From NCBI GenBank assembly GCA_026122225.1, contig JANEZZ010000739.1, positions 2,170,001-2,234,000 on the forward strand: 64,000 nt of DNA. The letters are read 5' to 3'. The notes below the pieces were generated by a model. That model saw only the letters and a program-made list of their open reading frames with translations. It did no database searches and was not told where the DNA came from. Source of the DNA: Heloderma charlesbogerti (Eukaryota; Chordata; Lepidosauria; Squamata; Helodermatidae). Position numbers and translations under genes: made by a program. Shown here in pieces: positions 1 to 12,276 of this stretch (positions within the stretch are counted from its first letter, which is position 1; each line of letters opens with the position of its first letter).

Positions 1-1162
1 AGAATCCGCCCCCCCCGAGTCCATGGCGGAACAAAAGACTCACCTCTGCCAACTGGGGGAATCCACACGGGCCAGATCCTACCTGCTGCCAGCCATCTTC
101 TGCCGGCCACTGCCACCTGTCCTATGCACTGATGTCTGTCTTCGGACACAAATGGCGTCGAGTGTAGCGGACGCCATTTGCGTCCCTGCCTTTGCTGAAA
201 TAGGCTATGTAAATCTTTTATCTTTTATTATCTAAAGATTTATGTAGCTTATCACAGCAAAAGGCAGGGATGCAAATGGCTCCTGGAGGATGTAAATGGC
301 GCCTGAAGACTGGCAGTCTGGTAGCGGATGGACCCGCCTGGTGGCTCTGTGGCCTCGCAGTGGGCCGGGGAGGATTCCGTGCAGGGATGTCAGAGAATTC
401 CACCACAGATCCCAAGGAGGCTGAATTCCAGTGAATTTGGCCCCCCAAAATCCATGGTGGAGTGAAGACCCCCACCCTCCACCCCGCGAAATGCATGCAG
501 AATGGAGCTCTTACCTGTTGCCGTTCGTGGTGTTTTGCGAATGGCGGCTGTATCTGCTGCTGCCATTCGCTCCCCACTTTTGCCGTGATAGGCTATGTGA
601 TAGGCCATTTGTGTCCCTGTGCAGGCAGTGATAGACTATGTAAATACTTACGTAGCCTATCATGGCAATAGGCAGGAACACAAATGGTGGCTGCCATAGC
701 CTCTGCCATTTGCGTCCCTGTCTTTTTCCGTGATAGGCTACGTATATATTTATGTAGCCTATCACGACATAAAAAAGGGGCGCAAATGGCGTAGTGGCCG
801 TCATTTGAACCCCTGTCTTTTGCCGGGATAGGCTGCTACATAAATATTTACGTAGCCTATCACAGCTCAGCAAAGGGACGAAAATGTCGGCCGCTACGCC
901 GGCCACCATTTGCATCCGCAGGCCTGCAAATTTCTCAGACCTGCGAATGCACCTGGCTGACGGCTCCGCAGGGTGCCACGGAGCAGAGCTGGCCGGGGTA
1001 GGATTTCGGGGGGAGGTCTGGAGCATCTTCCCACCACCACGGATGCCACGAATCAAAACGGTAAGTGACTTTCATACATACCTAATTCTGGGCGGAGGAA
1101 CGGATTGCCTCCCCCCCCACAGACCCCCCGGCGGATTCAGAGGTGAGTTCTGTACACCTCTA
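1..1162. mobile_element. hAT-like foldback element (left part cut by window) with a second element nested at 382-1084
   Basis: The copy B equivalent of 36158-37099. The outer right end reads ACACCTCTA at 1162. The inner element starts CAGGGATGTCAG at 382 and ends CATACCTA at 1084; its 8-bp flanks are ATTCCGTG and ATTCTGGG (6 of 8 match). The interior holds several hairpins of the GATAGGCTACGTAA type and blocks such as CAAATGGCG. Outward splice-donor-like motifs are AACG|GTAAGT (near 1059) and, on the minus strand, near 77 and 510. The interior is about 250 bp longer than in copy A. No transposase is encoded. Short ORFs over this stretch are not considered genes. Confidence 0.7.
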
Positions 1163-2665
1163 CCGAAGGGAAGATCACTTGTTGTCAAAATTGTATCACT
1201 TCCGTCACAGGTTAAGGCCTTGTTTGTCCTTTTAAATCAATGATATCTAATCTCTATTACATTTTTTAGGTTTTAGCTTCGGTATTATGTGTTTTTACAT
1301 CGTCATTTCTGTTGTATTTCGTGATGTTTACTTTTGTACTACTTTCTCTCGTACTGGCTTTGCATTGTCTTTCTGTTGTGTTTATACTGATGTTTGCTGC
1401 CTTCCTCTGGAGTTTTGTTACGCTTTATTGCGTCATTGTCTGTTTTGTATGACACCTCAGGAATTCTTTTGATTGAATATAAATACAAAGAATCACAACC
1501 ATTATCATAATTAAAGTAGCTGGAAATATATATTTAGTGTGACATTTTCCAGTGATAAACCCAGATGCTATATTCTTTACTAACTAAACTTCCTGAGAAG
1601 TCTTCAAAGGTAGCCCCACATTCATTGCATTACAACATTCCAGCCTGGAGGTGCATTGAGATAAGTGGCTGGGCTATTTCTGTCTAGGAGATAGACAGTG
1701 TATGTCACAGAACAGAAGTGTACATTCATTTGAAAGAAAGAAAGAAAAAGAAGCATGAAACAAATGTTTCCTCATTTGTTTAAAGTTTTCAGTGTAACAA
1801 GAATTAAAAAGGAAAGAAAATAAAAGAAAATAAGGAATGTGAAAAACAAATGCCTTCATTTTCATTTTCACATTTATTTCACATTTGTTTTTCAGCAATC
1901 TGCATGCAGTATGCCCTGGGGGAACAGTAGGTAACTTGGATAGAAAAGATCAAAGTTACAAGCAGGAGAAACAGGCCAGGCCAGTTTTTTCTGCCTTGTT
2001 GTCTCACATCCAGTAGCATGGAAGTAGGGGTAGGGATGTGAGGGCCTGGGAAAAAAGATGGAAATATTCAGAAATAAACCAGGCTTTTTTGTTTTTTATC
2101 CCAAAAAATTGAAAAATCACCCAGTTTTGGATTATGAAATATTTCCTTTTAGAATTATGACTACAATGTTGAAGAAAAGGTATTCATATATTGCTACCTG
2201 GTCATTACTCTCCCAAAATGTTTTCTAAAAACTATGTAATTGGGTGACCTTTATAGGAAGCCCAGAAATGTTATCTTTCTGAAAATGTTGAACCCTTAGC
2301 GGAGGGATTATTTTACAAAATCATCTCTATATGTTTCCTAGCACAGTTATTTGAACTATTCCATATTAAAATTATCCATCTAAAATAATTCGGACTGATA
2401 GACCTGTAGAAACATTTAGGAATGCTCTAAGATTCCCAACATGTCACTAGGGTCATTATATTATGATATGCGAAGGAAATGTGTATTCTTGATATTTTGG
2501 GTTTTGTGCTACCGGGTTCCGTGTTTCTTGGCTTGTTGGGGGACAGTGGTGCAAGGGGGGTTGGGCTTCAGTGCCTGTGTGCCAAGGCCCCAAATGACCA
2601 TTCAGAAAGCAGCAGGTGATGGGGACACTGGCAAGCAGGTCCTGCATCAGCACCTGGGGTGAGAT

Positions 2666-2879
2666 TTTTTTATTATTATTAAAATTTATTTATTATTAAA
2701 TTTATTAATCGCCCATCTGGCTGGTCACCCAGCCACTCTGGGCGATGTACAACATACAATAAAAACAGTTTAAAACAATAAAATTCTACAATAAAAACAT
2801 TTTCTAAAATACCCTAACCCACCCCAAATGCCTGCCTGATCAACAACATTTTTAATGCACGACGGAAGCTCGTTAAAGA
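2666..2879. mobile_element. Retroelement 3'-end fragment, present only in copy B
   Basis: About 215 bp absent from the matching site in copy A (38632, where CACCTGGGGTGGGATGGGCA is uninterrupted). It starts with an A/T tract and contains GGCTGGTCACCCAGCCACTC and a stretch rich in CAATAAAA. That looks like the 3' end of a reptile non-LTR element or SINE. The family is not identified. Confidence 0.5.
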
Positions 2880-4063
2880 GGATGGGCATGCAGGGCCCAC
2901 CGGGTTTGATGTTACTTGCACAGTGTCCTTTCTTCTTATTATATAGCATCTTAGGCTTGGGGGCAGCCAATAGGGCAGATGCTCATTTTATTATTTGTAC
3001 TTTAAAAATGTATTATTCTTTTCGACACCAAACTGGAGCTTATTCCCAAACAAATTTGTCTAGCATCAGGGCAGCAGAAGCACACTGCATTTTCTTCCTC
3101 TTGACATGATAGCGCTATGATTTAAGTGAGTTTAAAATGCAAAACTGCACATGCTCAGAGCACTTCCTTTTTCTCAGGGCTGGTAAAGAGGAAGTTCTTC
3201 TTCTTTTGTTTGCTATAACATACCAGGAATGTAGAGCCAGTTGTGAATTATGGAATAGTGAGGAGGGGAGAAGGGAGATGTCAGTTTTATGCTACTTAGC
3301 TGTCATGGCTGTCAACCCCAACACCCCCCCCCCCCGCATCAGATCATTAAGTCCAAGGTCTGCAATTATGGACCTGCAGTGCTGGCTGGTGGTAGGCAAC
3401 ACTTTGCCTGTGGTCACCACTGTGTGCCCTTACACCCTCCGCTGTGGTCACCAAGCTGTCCTGCTTCTCCTGGTTTTTATGTTCCGTTATTTCTAAAGTT
3501 TCTTACGAGCGGCTGGGCTCCTTCGGAGTGCGGCGAGGGCCTCTCGCCACTGCCACCTTTAGTTCCCGGGATTGCCGCTTGGCTGCACATGTGGCTCAGG
3601 GACATCCTCAGGAAATCACGCCAGTGGGTGGTTGCAGGCTGGCAGTTTCCTGTGCAGCACACCCAGCCACCAAGAAAAGGGGAGGGGATGGAAGTTGGGA
3701 CCCCTTTTGCTGCTGTTTGGGAAGATGCGACATGTGGAGGGGGTTAGAAAGCAGTGGGGAGGTCGGGATATCAGCAGAGGGCTAGGAAGGTCAGTGGTGA
3801 ACCCACAAGGGGATGAGGAAGCCTGTAAGTGGGTTAGGGAAGCCAACGGGAAGCCATCCTGGGGTCTAGGGATGGCAGCAGGAAGCAGGCCAGGGTCCTG
3901 GGGGATCCAGATTCAGCAGCCTGGGGATTGGGAAGGACAGGGCCTGTGTTTGTGAATACGTGTATGCATGATGGGTACTTGGGGTCCTTGACTGTGTGAG
4001 TATGTGAGAGAAAATGTCTTCGTGTGCTTGTCCAGGGAAAGAGAGTTTCTACATGTGGTGATC

Positions 4064-4088
4064 GTGTGTGTGTGTGTGTGTGTGTGTG
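4064..4088. repeat. (GT)n microsatellite
   Basis: Run of GT dinucleotides in intron 2 of gene B. The homologous site in gene A (39852-39876) also has a GT run, so it predates the duplication. Confidence 0.95.
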
Positions 4089-4452
4089 ATAGGAAAGTTT
4101 AGGTAGGGATCTGGGGTGTGAGAGAAAAAGAGAGGGGGGAATGGCTGGCAGATATATGGGGCAGGAAAAAAGAGAGAGACGAAATAGGCTTCTGTTAGCA
4201 CAGAAAACTTTGGATTCAAAGGAAGTGTTGTGTGTTGGGGCTCAGATCTCACCTTGTACTCAGTATTCTTGGAAGTTTACTTGTCTTTTTTGACTAGCCA
4301 CGTCTGCGGCAGCCATTTTAAGGTGGAACCCAGGACAGTTGTGCAGAGATCAAATATGTCCCCAGATGTGACAGACCCCTGAGTTAGATGCCGTAGCAGT
4401 CAATGAATGTAGCTCTAAAGCCCATACATGACAGTAACACTGTATATCAAAC

Positions 4453-4570
4453 TTCCCCAACCTGCTGCTATCCAGAGGTTTTGGAATACAACTCCCAGCA
4501 TGCCTGATGATTGGTTGCTGATGGCTGTTGAACTCCAAAACATCTGGAAGGCTCAAGGTTTTGGAAGGCT
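4453..4570. mobile_element. Old palindromic MITE, copy B
   Basis: Imperfect inverted repeat. The left half contains ACAACTCCCAGCATGCCTGA and the right half TGGCTGTTGAACTCCAAAAC, matching a common reptile hairpin repeat. It is present at the same place in copy A (40237-40352), so it was inserted before the duplication. Confidence 0.6.
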
Positions 4571-4971
4571 AATGTACATTATTCCATTATTTTCAGCACA
4601 TGGAATGGGACAATGTGTGGGTTATCCAACCTATTTTTCTTAAAAGAAGAAAAAAACTACATTGAGAATTTTTTTTAAAAATGAAACCTATTCCCAGAGT
4701 TTTTAATAATGTTCACTGTGGACCTCAGCATTAGGGAATACTGCATCTTCTATGAAAAATTTTTTTTTGCCACCAGAATAAATCCTCTATAACTAAAAGG
4801 AACTCAGTAACTAGGTTCTTGTGCAGTAGTGATGGAACTGAAAAAAACATTAGAGAAAACCGTTCTAAATCAGAACAAAATGTAGGGGGTAAGGGACCAA
4901 AATTTGAATATCAAAGGCTGTTCTTCCTGCCATTATGGGATGAAGAAGCCAACTCATGTCTACAAACCTAC

Positions 4972-5263
4972 CTGTGGAATCTTATAAGTCTCCAAGATTG
5001 TGGCAATCTCAAGAGAAATGAGAGAGTAAATTCCCCCAATGATGGCTATCAAACTGTTCTGCACGTCACATTTGTAGTTCGGCTGGAATTGATGCAGTGT
5101 AGAAAGCAGACCAAGCGTGCCCATATAAGTAATCTGTGGGTCGTAGTAGCTCTCATAGATATGAAACCCCAAGGTGACATTAGGGAAGACTGTGGGATTT
5201 TCATTGATCTCCTTTAGAGCAAACACCAAGGCTAAAATATGCTGATAGTTCTTCGGCAAAACA
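4972..5263 (-). CDS. V2R gene B exon 2 (ligand-binding domain, first part)
   Basis: 292 nt, acceptor TTTCATTGCAG, donor CCACAG|GTAGG. It is in phase with exon 1 (two bases plus one) and leaves phase 0. The product carries PKNYQHILALVFALKEINEN, an NVT glycosylation site, PNYKC, and the ending TYKIPQ, as in gene A. Five amino-acid differences from the gene A exon are seen over 97 codons and no indel. The next exon of this gene is outside the window to the left. Confidence 0.9.
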
Positions 5264-5544
5264 CTGCAATGAAAGTTATGCACCATGTAATAAAATAATA
5301 CCAATAGCTGAAGCATTTTAGACAGTTTGTTATAGCCATGATTAGCTCTGATGGGGCATTGGTTGCTCTCTTGAATTATGTGAAGAGCAGTATTCAAGAC
5401 TGCATGGCAGTATTTTAGATCTCTGCTGCTCCTGGAAATCTTCCTGTAATAACACGATCCCTGGCATAAGCCCTGAAAACAAAGTCAAAACTGATTTATT
5501 AAACTGCTTGCACAGTAGAAGATATATGTGAAAGAAGAACAAAA

Positions 5545-5589
5545 AGAAGAAGAAGAAGAAGAAGAAGAACAACAACAACAACAACAACA
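5545..5589. repeat. (GAA)n(CAA)n trinucleotide repeat
   Basis: Simple repeat in intron 1 of gene B, changing from GAA to CAA. The corresponding place in gene A (41318-41351) carries a GGA repeat, so the locus is unstable. Confidence 0.9.
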
Positions 5590-5715
5590 CAAACAAAAAC
5601 CTTGAGTTGACATCCATGGAGACAGTTTGGTCAGATGCAATCTCTAATGTCCCCTTCATGGATCACTGCCTTGTTCTAGCGAAGGGGCTTGTGTAACTCA
5701 GTGAAGCCATAAGCT

Positions 5716-7073
5716 ATGCCGTGCAGGGCCACCCAAGACGGACAGGTCATGGCAGAGAGTTCTGACAAAATGTGGTCCACTGGAGAAGGAAATGGCAACC
5801 CACTCCAGTATTCTTGCCAAGAAAACCCCATGGAATGTATCACAAGGCTAAAAGATATGACGCTGGAAGATGAGCCCCTCAGGTTGGAAGGTGTCCAATA
5901 TACTACGGGGGAAGAGCAGAGGGTATTTCCAAGTAGCGCCAGGAAGATTGAAGAGACTGGGCCAAAGCCGAAAGGACACTCAGCTGTGGATGTGTCTGGT
6001 GGTGAAAAGAAAATCCGATGCTGTAAAGAACAATATTGTTTAGGAACCTGGAATGTCAGATCAATGAATGAAAGTAAGCTGGAGGTGGTCAAACATGAGA
6101 TGGCAAGATTGAACATCGACATCTTGGGAATCAGCAAACTAAAATGGACAGGCATGGGCGAATTTAATTCAGGTGACCATCATATATACTACTGTGGGCA
6201 AGAATCCCTTAGAAGAAATGGAGTAGCACTCATAGTCAACAAAAGGGTGGAAAAGCAGTACTGGGATACAATCTTAAAAATGATAGAATGATCTCAGTAC
6301 GAATCCAAGGCAAACCATTCAACATCACAGTAATTCAAGTCTATGCCCCAACCACAGATGCCGAAGAAGCTGAGGTTGATCGGTTCTATGAAGACCTACA
6401 ACACCTTCTAGAACTAACACCAAACAAAGATGTCCTCTTCATCATAGGGGATTGGAATGCTAAAGTAGGAAGTCAAGAAATCACTGGGATAACAGGCAGG
6501 CATGGCCTTGGTGTACAAAATGAAGCAGGACAAAAGCTAATAGAGTTTTGCCAAGAGAACACGCTGATCATAGCAAACACTCTTTTTCAACAGCACAAGA
6601 GACGACTCTACACATGGACTTCACCAGATGGTCAATATCGAAATCAGATTGATTATGTACTTTGCAGCCAAAGATGGAGAAGCTCTATACAGTCATTAAA
6701 AACAAGACCTGGAGCTGACTGTGGTGCAGATCATGAGCTTCTTGTTGCAAAATTTCGGCTTAAATTGCAGAGCGTAGGGAAAACCACTAAACCATTCAGG
6801 TATGACCTAAATCATATCCCTTATGAATATACAGTGGAGGTGAGGAATAGATTTCAGAGATTAGACCTGATAGACAGAGTGCCTGAGGAACTATGGACGG
6901 AGGTCCGTAACATTGTTCAGGAGGCAGCAACTCAATCCATCCCAAAGAAAAAGAAATGCAAGAAAGCCAAGTGGCTGTCTGATGAGGCTTTACAAGTAGC
7001 TGAGGAAAGAAGGGAAGCGAAAAGCAAGGGAGAAAAGGGAAGATATATCCAACTGAATGCAGAATTCCAGTGA
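5716..7073 (+). pseudogene. BovB ORF, endonuclease part (broken)
   Basis: Two overlapping frames (5716-6291 and 6288-7073) make up the endonuclease half of the RTE polyprotein. Visible motifs: GTWNVRSM, VQVYAPT-like (IQVYAPTTDAEE), GDWNAKVGSQE and ADHELLVAKF. The usual catalytic Glu of the SELKW motif is Lys here (SKLKW, about 6136), and the usual SDH is ADH. With the frame change this copy's enzyme should be inactive. Family role: nicking of target DNA for target-primed reverse transcription. Confidence 0.85.
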
Positions 7074-7439
7074 ATAGCAAGGAGAGACAAGAAGGCCTTC
7101 TTAAATGAACAATGCAAAGAAATCGAGGAAAACAACAGAATGGGAAAGATAAGAGATCTCTTCAAGAAAATCGGAGATCTCAAGGGAACGTTTTGTGCAA
7201 AGATGGGCATGATAAAGGACAAAGAAGGCAGGGACCTAACAGAAGCAGATGAGATTCAGAAGAGGTGGAAATAATACACAGAAGAACTATACAGGAAAGA
7301 TCTGAATGTACCTAATAGCCATGATAGTGCGATCACTGAACTTGAGCCAGACATCCTAGAGAGTGAAGTCAAGTGGCCCTTAGGAAGCATTACTAACAAC
7401 AAAGCTAGCGGAGATGACAGTATTCCAGCTGAGCTATTT

Positions 7440-8870
7440 AAAATCCTAAAAGATAATGCTGTTAAAGTGCTGCATTCAATATGCCAACAAATTTGGAACA
7501 CTCAACAATGGCCGCAAGACTGGAAAAGGTCAGTTTACATTTCAATTCCAAAGAAGGGCAATGCCAAAGAGTGTTCAAACTACCGCACAATTGCGCTCAT
7601 TTCACATGCCAGAAAGGTGATGCTCAAAATCCTACAAGCTAGGCTTCAGCAGTATGCAAACCGAGAACTACCGGAAGAACAAGCTGGGTTTCGAAGAGGC
7701 AGAGGAACTAGAGTTCAAATCGCCAACATTCGCTGCATCATGGAGAAAGCAAGAGAATTCCAGAAAAACATCTATTTCTGCTTCATTGACTATGCTAAAG
7801 CCTTTGATTGTGTGGATCACAACAAACTGTGGCAAATTCTTAAAGTGATGGGAGTACCAGACCACCTTACCTGTCTCCTTAAAAATCTGTACGAGGGTCA
7901 AGAAGCAACAGTAAGAACAACCATGTTCTTACATGGAACATGGAACAACCGAGTGGTTCAAAATTCGGAAAGGAGTACGCCAAGGCTGCATATTGTCACC
8001 CTGCTTATTTAACTTATATGCAGAGTACATTATGAGAAACGCTGGGTTGGATGAATCACAGGTCGGAATTAAGATTGCCGGGAGAATTATCAACAACCTC
8101 CGATATGCAGATGATACCACCCTAATGGCAGAAAGCAAAGAGGATCTCAAGAGCCTCTTGTTGAGGGTGAAAGAGGAGAGTGCAAAAGCTGGTTTGAAAC
8201 TCAACATTAAAAAAATGAAGATCATGGCATCTGGCCCTATCACTTCCTGGCATATAGAAGGGGAGGAAATGGAAGCAGTGACAGATTTTACTTTCTTGGG
8301 CTCCAAGATCACCGCAGACGGTGACTGTAGCCATGAAATTAAAAGATGCTTGCTCCTTGGGAGGAAAGCTATGGCAAACATAGACAGCATAGTAAGAAGC
8401 AGATACATCACCTTGCCGACAAAGGTCCGTCTAATCAAAGCTATGGTTTTCCCAGTAGTAATGTATGGCTATGAGAGCTGGACTATAAGGAAGGCTGAGT
8501 GCTGAAGAATTGATGCTTTCGAACTGTGGTGCTGGAGAAGACTCTTACGAGTCCCCTGGACTGCAAGGAGGTCAAATCAGTCCATCCTAAAGGAAATCAA
8601 CCCTGAGTGCTCATTGGAAGGACAGATACTGAAGCTGAAGCTCAAATATTTTGGCCACCTAATGCGAAGAGAAAACTCTCTGGAAAAGACCCTGATGCTG
8701 GGAAAGACTGAAGGCAAAAGTAGAAGGGGACGACAGAGGATGACATGTCTAGATAGCATCACCGATGCAATGAATATGAACTTGAGCACACTCCGGGAGA
8801 CAGCGCAGGACAGGAAGGCCTGGCATGCTATGGTCCATGGGGTCACGAAGAGTCGGACACGACTGAACAA
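7440..8870 (+). pseudogene. BovB ORF, reverse transcriptase part (broken)
   Basis: Fragments 7467-8012, 7933-8505 and 8614-8870 in shifting frames. Recognisable RT segments are QDWKRSVYISIPKKGN, FIDYAKAFDCVDHNKLW, GKGVRQGCILSPCLFN-like text and the catalytic box RYADDTTLMAE (about 8100), which is intact. A TGA at 8503-8505 replaces an Arg codon of the KAEHRRIDAF region. The C-terminal part ends HGVTKSRTRLNN, as usual for the family. Confidence 0.85.
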
Positions 8871-8883
8871 CAATCTCTAATGT

Positions 8884-9609
8884 GGAATTGGCTTAAATAC
8901 ATCAGTTCTGACATTGCTACAGGGGCCTATACCACAGGCAGTTCTATACTGCACATTGTCACAACTCTGCATGTCTTCCTATCAAAGAATACATAGCCAA
9001 CGTCACTTGGAAGTGGTAGATATTACATCCCTTGAACCTTTAAGAAAACAGATATGATTACACTTTCCCCATACAGTGGATTTCTGTGTAGTGCTACCTG
9101 TTCTTGTTTTCCTATGGATCAGAAAGCACTGGAGACTTACGATGTGTTTTTAAAATAAAACATTTTATTTACATTATACAGTTGGCTGGGACATAAGTGG
9201 AGGCAATGATGAATTTCTTGGAAGTAGAAATTCTGCCACCACATACCAGGGCCTCTGGGAGAGAAGTGGCATCCTTCAGCCACCTCACAGTTCTCTGCTC
9301 CTGTCTGACCTTTTTCGCAGTCATCTAATGTCTGTCTACCTTATGTTAGCTACAGGGGTGTCATTTTCCCCAGGCTCTGATCAATTTCTCAGTACAAAAA
9401 AATCCCAAACCCACAAAGACACAGACAATCATCTCCTAAGCATTAGCTCCCATTGAGGAAACAGCCAGACATCCTAAGGTATTAACCAACAATCAGCCCA
9501 AGAAAGGAGTTGATTGCCCAGCTGCTGTAATACCATATAAATGACAGTTAGCATTTGAGAAGTAATTTGCTTCATGTACATTATCTAGTTATTGCAATTT
9601 AAAAAAAAA
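8884..9609 (-). other. Intron 1 of gene B, spacer without genes
   Basis: Collinear with 41410-42110 of gene A. No open frame or element recognised except an A-run at the right edge, where the composite RTE begins. Confidence 0.6.
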
Positions 9610-10838
9610 AAATCCGGTGTTAGAAACATCGGAGGTAAATTCCAGGCAAAAATGGGTATGATCAAAAACTAAGATGGCAATGACACAACAGAAGCAGAAG
9701 AGAGCAAGAAAAGGTGGCAAGAATATACGGAAGATCTGTATAGGAAGGATAATAATAACAGGGATAGTTTTGATGGTGTGGTCAGTGAGTTAGAGCCAGA
9801 CATCCTGGAGAGTGAAGTCAAGTGGGCCTTAGGAAGCATTGCTAATAGTAAGGCAGCCAGAGACAATGGTCGGTATCCCAGCTGAAGTGTTTAAAATCAT
9901 GCAAGATGATGCTGTCAAGGTGATGCATGCCATATGCCAACAAATTTGGAAAACTCAACAATGGCCACAAGACTGGAAAAGGTCACTTTACATTCCAATT
10001 CCAAAGAAGGGCAATGCCAAAGAGTGTTCAAACTACCGTACAATTGCGCTCATTTCACATACCAGCAAGGTGATGCTCAAAATCCTACAAGCTAGGCTTC
10101 AGCAGTATGTGAACTGAGAACTACTGGGAGTACAAGCTGAGTTTCGAAGAGGCAGAGGAACTAGAGATCAAATCGCCAACATTCGCTGGATCAAGGAGAA
10201 AGCAAGAGAATTCCAGAAAAACATCTATTTCTGCTTCATTGACTACGCTAAAGCCTTTGATTGTGTGGATCACAACAAACTATGGCAAATTCTTTAAGAG
10301 ATGGGAGTACCAGACCACCTTACCTGTCTCCTGAGAAACCTGTACAAGGGTCAAGAAGCAACAATAAGAACCGGACATGGAACAACCGATTGGTTCAAAA
10401 TTGGGAAAGGAGTACGACAAGGCTGCATATTGTCACCCTGCTTATTTAACTTATATGCAGAGTACATCTTGAGAAATGCTGGGTTGGATGAATCACAGGT
10501 CGGAATGAAGATTTCCGGGAGAATTATCAAGAACCTCAGATATGCAGGTGATACCACCCTAATGGCAGAAAGTGAAGAGGATCTAAAGAGCGTCTTGTTG
10601 AGGGTGAAAGTGGAGAGTGCAAAAGCTGGTTTGAAACTCAACATTAAAAGAACTAAGATCATGGCATCTGGCTTCCTGGCATAGAGAATGGGAAGAAATG
10701 GAAGTAGTGACAGATTTTATTTTCTTGGGCTGCAAGATCACCGCAGACGGTGACTGTAGCCATGAAATTAAAAGACACTTGCTCCTTGGGACGAAAGCTA
10801 TGGCAAACTTAGACAGCATAGTAAGAAGCAGAGACATC

Positions 10839-11735
10839 TAGAGATGGCGGAGAATTTCTCCCCGAAACTTTGGGGGGCCAAGCGCCAACGTGTTCGGCCC
10901 CCCGAACAGGTTTCGGGGAGAAATCCTCCACACACCCCCGCAACCCGCACCCCCCCCCCGGGACGGGACTTACCTTCCCTGAATGTCCCTCCCAGCGGCA
11001 GGTCCGGCTGGCGGTTCGTTGGGTGTTCGAGCGGGGCGGGAGCGGCAGCTGGTCTTTCGACCGGCTGCCGCCCCCGCCATTGCAATAAAAGAAAAGAAAA
11101 AAAAAGTCCCCTGATAGGCTACGTGATGATTCACGTAGCCTATCACGGCTAGATTTGCAAAGTCAGCCGTGATAGGCTACGTCAATCGTCACGTAGCCTA
11201 TCATGGGTGACTTAAAAAAAAAAAAAAGTGTGTACGGATAATGGCGGCCCCCATAGGGAGCCGCCATTCCCATTCCTTATTTGGTCGCCGTAGTCTACGT
11301 AAACATTTACGTAGACTACAGCAAGTAAATAAGGAATGCGAATGGCGGCTCCCTATGGGGGCCGCCATTCGCGTATGTGCTTTTTTTTTTTTAAAGTCAC
11401 CTGTGATAGGCTACGTGATGATTCACGTAGCCTATCATGGCTGACTTTGCAGATCTAGCCGTGATAGGCTACGTGAATCGTCACGTTGCCTATCAGGGGG
11501 CGTTTTTTTTGTTTTTTTTTAACTTTCGCATTCGCGGCCAGGCGTGGCGGCAAGCCTCCCCTCCGGCCTGAATTTGGCCGGGCGAGGCGGGAAGCCTCCC
11601 CCCTGGCCTGAATTTCGGCCGGGCGAGGCGGGAAGCCTCCCCCCCCGGCCTGAACTTCGCGGGGGGAGCAGCGAAGCGCTCCCCCCCACCACGAACAAGC
11701 TGCAAGAAAAGGTAAGTGACTTTCGTCCACCCCTA
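10839..11735. mobile_element. hAT-like foldback element with exact 8-bp target duplication
   Basis: 897 bp inserted in BovB reverse-transcriptase sequence. Ends are TAGAGATGGCGG and GTCCACCCCTA; flanks are GAGACATC (10831-10838) and GAGACATC (11736-11743), and removal restores the normal BovB text AGCAGAGACATCACCTTGCC. The interior has paired hairpins GATAGGCTACGT...ACGTAGCCTATC at about 11113-11150, 11170-11205, 11405-11440 and 11460-11495, and central arms with CGCCATT and a TACGTAGACTAC hairpin. Outward donors: minus strand near 10970, plus strand at 11710 (AAAAG|GTAAGT). On the minus strand an ATGGCGGG start near 11080 runs open to the donor. Confidence 0.9.
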
Positions 11736-12276
11736 GAGACATCACCTTGCCGATAAAGGTTTGTATAATCAAAGCTATGGTTTTCCCAGTAGCAACGTAT
11801 GGCTGTGAAGACTATAAGGAAGGCTGAGTGCTGAAGAATTGATGCTTTCGAACTGTGGTAATGGAGAAGACTCTTACGAGTCCCCTGGACTGCAAGGAGG
11901 TCAAATCAGTCCATCCTAAAGGAAATCATCCCTGAGGGCTCATTGGAAGGACAGATACTGAAGCTGAAGCTCAAATATTTTTGCCATCTAATGCGAAGAG
12001 AAAACTCTCTGGAAAAGACCCTGATGCTGGGAAAGATTGAAGGCAAAAGGAGAAGGGGACAGCAGAGGATGAGATGGCTAAATAGCATCACCGATGCAAT
12101 GAATATGAACGTCCGCCGGGAGAGAGCGGAGGACAGGAAGGCCTGGCGTGCTATGGTCCATGGGGTCACAAAGAGTCTGACACAACTTAACGACTGAACA
12201 ACAAATGGAGAAAGCCAGGGAGTTCCAGAAAAACATCTAATTCTGTTTTATTGACTATTCTAAAGCCTTAGACTGT

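Larger units (their letters stand above)
1163..4971 (-). other. Intron 2 of V2R gene B (visible part)
   Basis: Noncoding sequence collinear with 37100-40755 in gene A. It contains a retroelement fragment (2666-2879), a GT microsatellite (4064-4088) and an old palindromic MITE (4453-4570). Short ORFs here are not conserved in frame between the two copies. Confidence 0.7.
5651..8870 (+). mobile_element. Nearly full-length RTE/BovB LINE inserted in intron 1 of gene B
   Basis: About 3.2 kb flanked by an exact 13-bp target duplication CAATCTCTAATGT (5638-5650 and 8871-8883). The empty site is visible in copy A at 41397-41409 (CAATCCCTAATGT), so the insertion followed the duplication. It carries an apurinic-type endonuclease domain (about 6045-6760) and a reverse transcriptase domain (about 7440-8470), then the 3' region ending in GACTGAACAACAA. 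It is disabled by a frame change near 6290, stops at 7071-7073 and 7272-7274, a small insertion near 7925-7940, and a stop at 8503-8505. Confidence 0.93.

Noticed and set aside
2020..2040. GTAGGGATGTGAGGG at about 2026 (and about 37992) as another hAT-like end
   Set aside because: No subterminal match beyond TAGGGATG, no partner end and no 8-bp repeat. It is present in both copies as ordinary intron sequence.
5651..8880. Possible endogenous retrovirus or host endonuclease gene
   Set aside because: No LTRs, gag or protease. Domain order, 3' end and target duplication show an RTE/BovB LINE; similar host gene labels in databases usually reflect the same repeat.
11110..11500. Regularly spaced palindromes that could suggest a CRISPR array or bacterial terminators
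   Set aside because: They are hairpin pairs inside a transposon with target duplications, spacers are not unique, and the genome is vertebrate.
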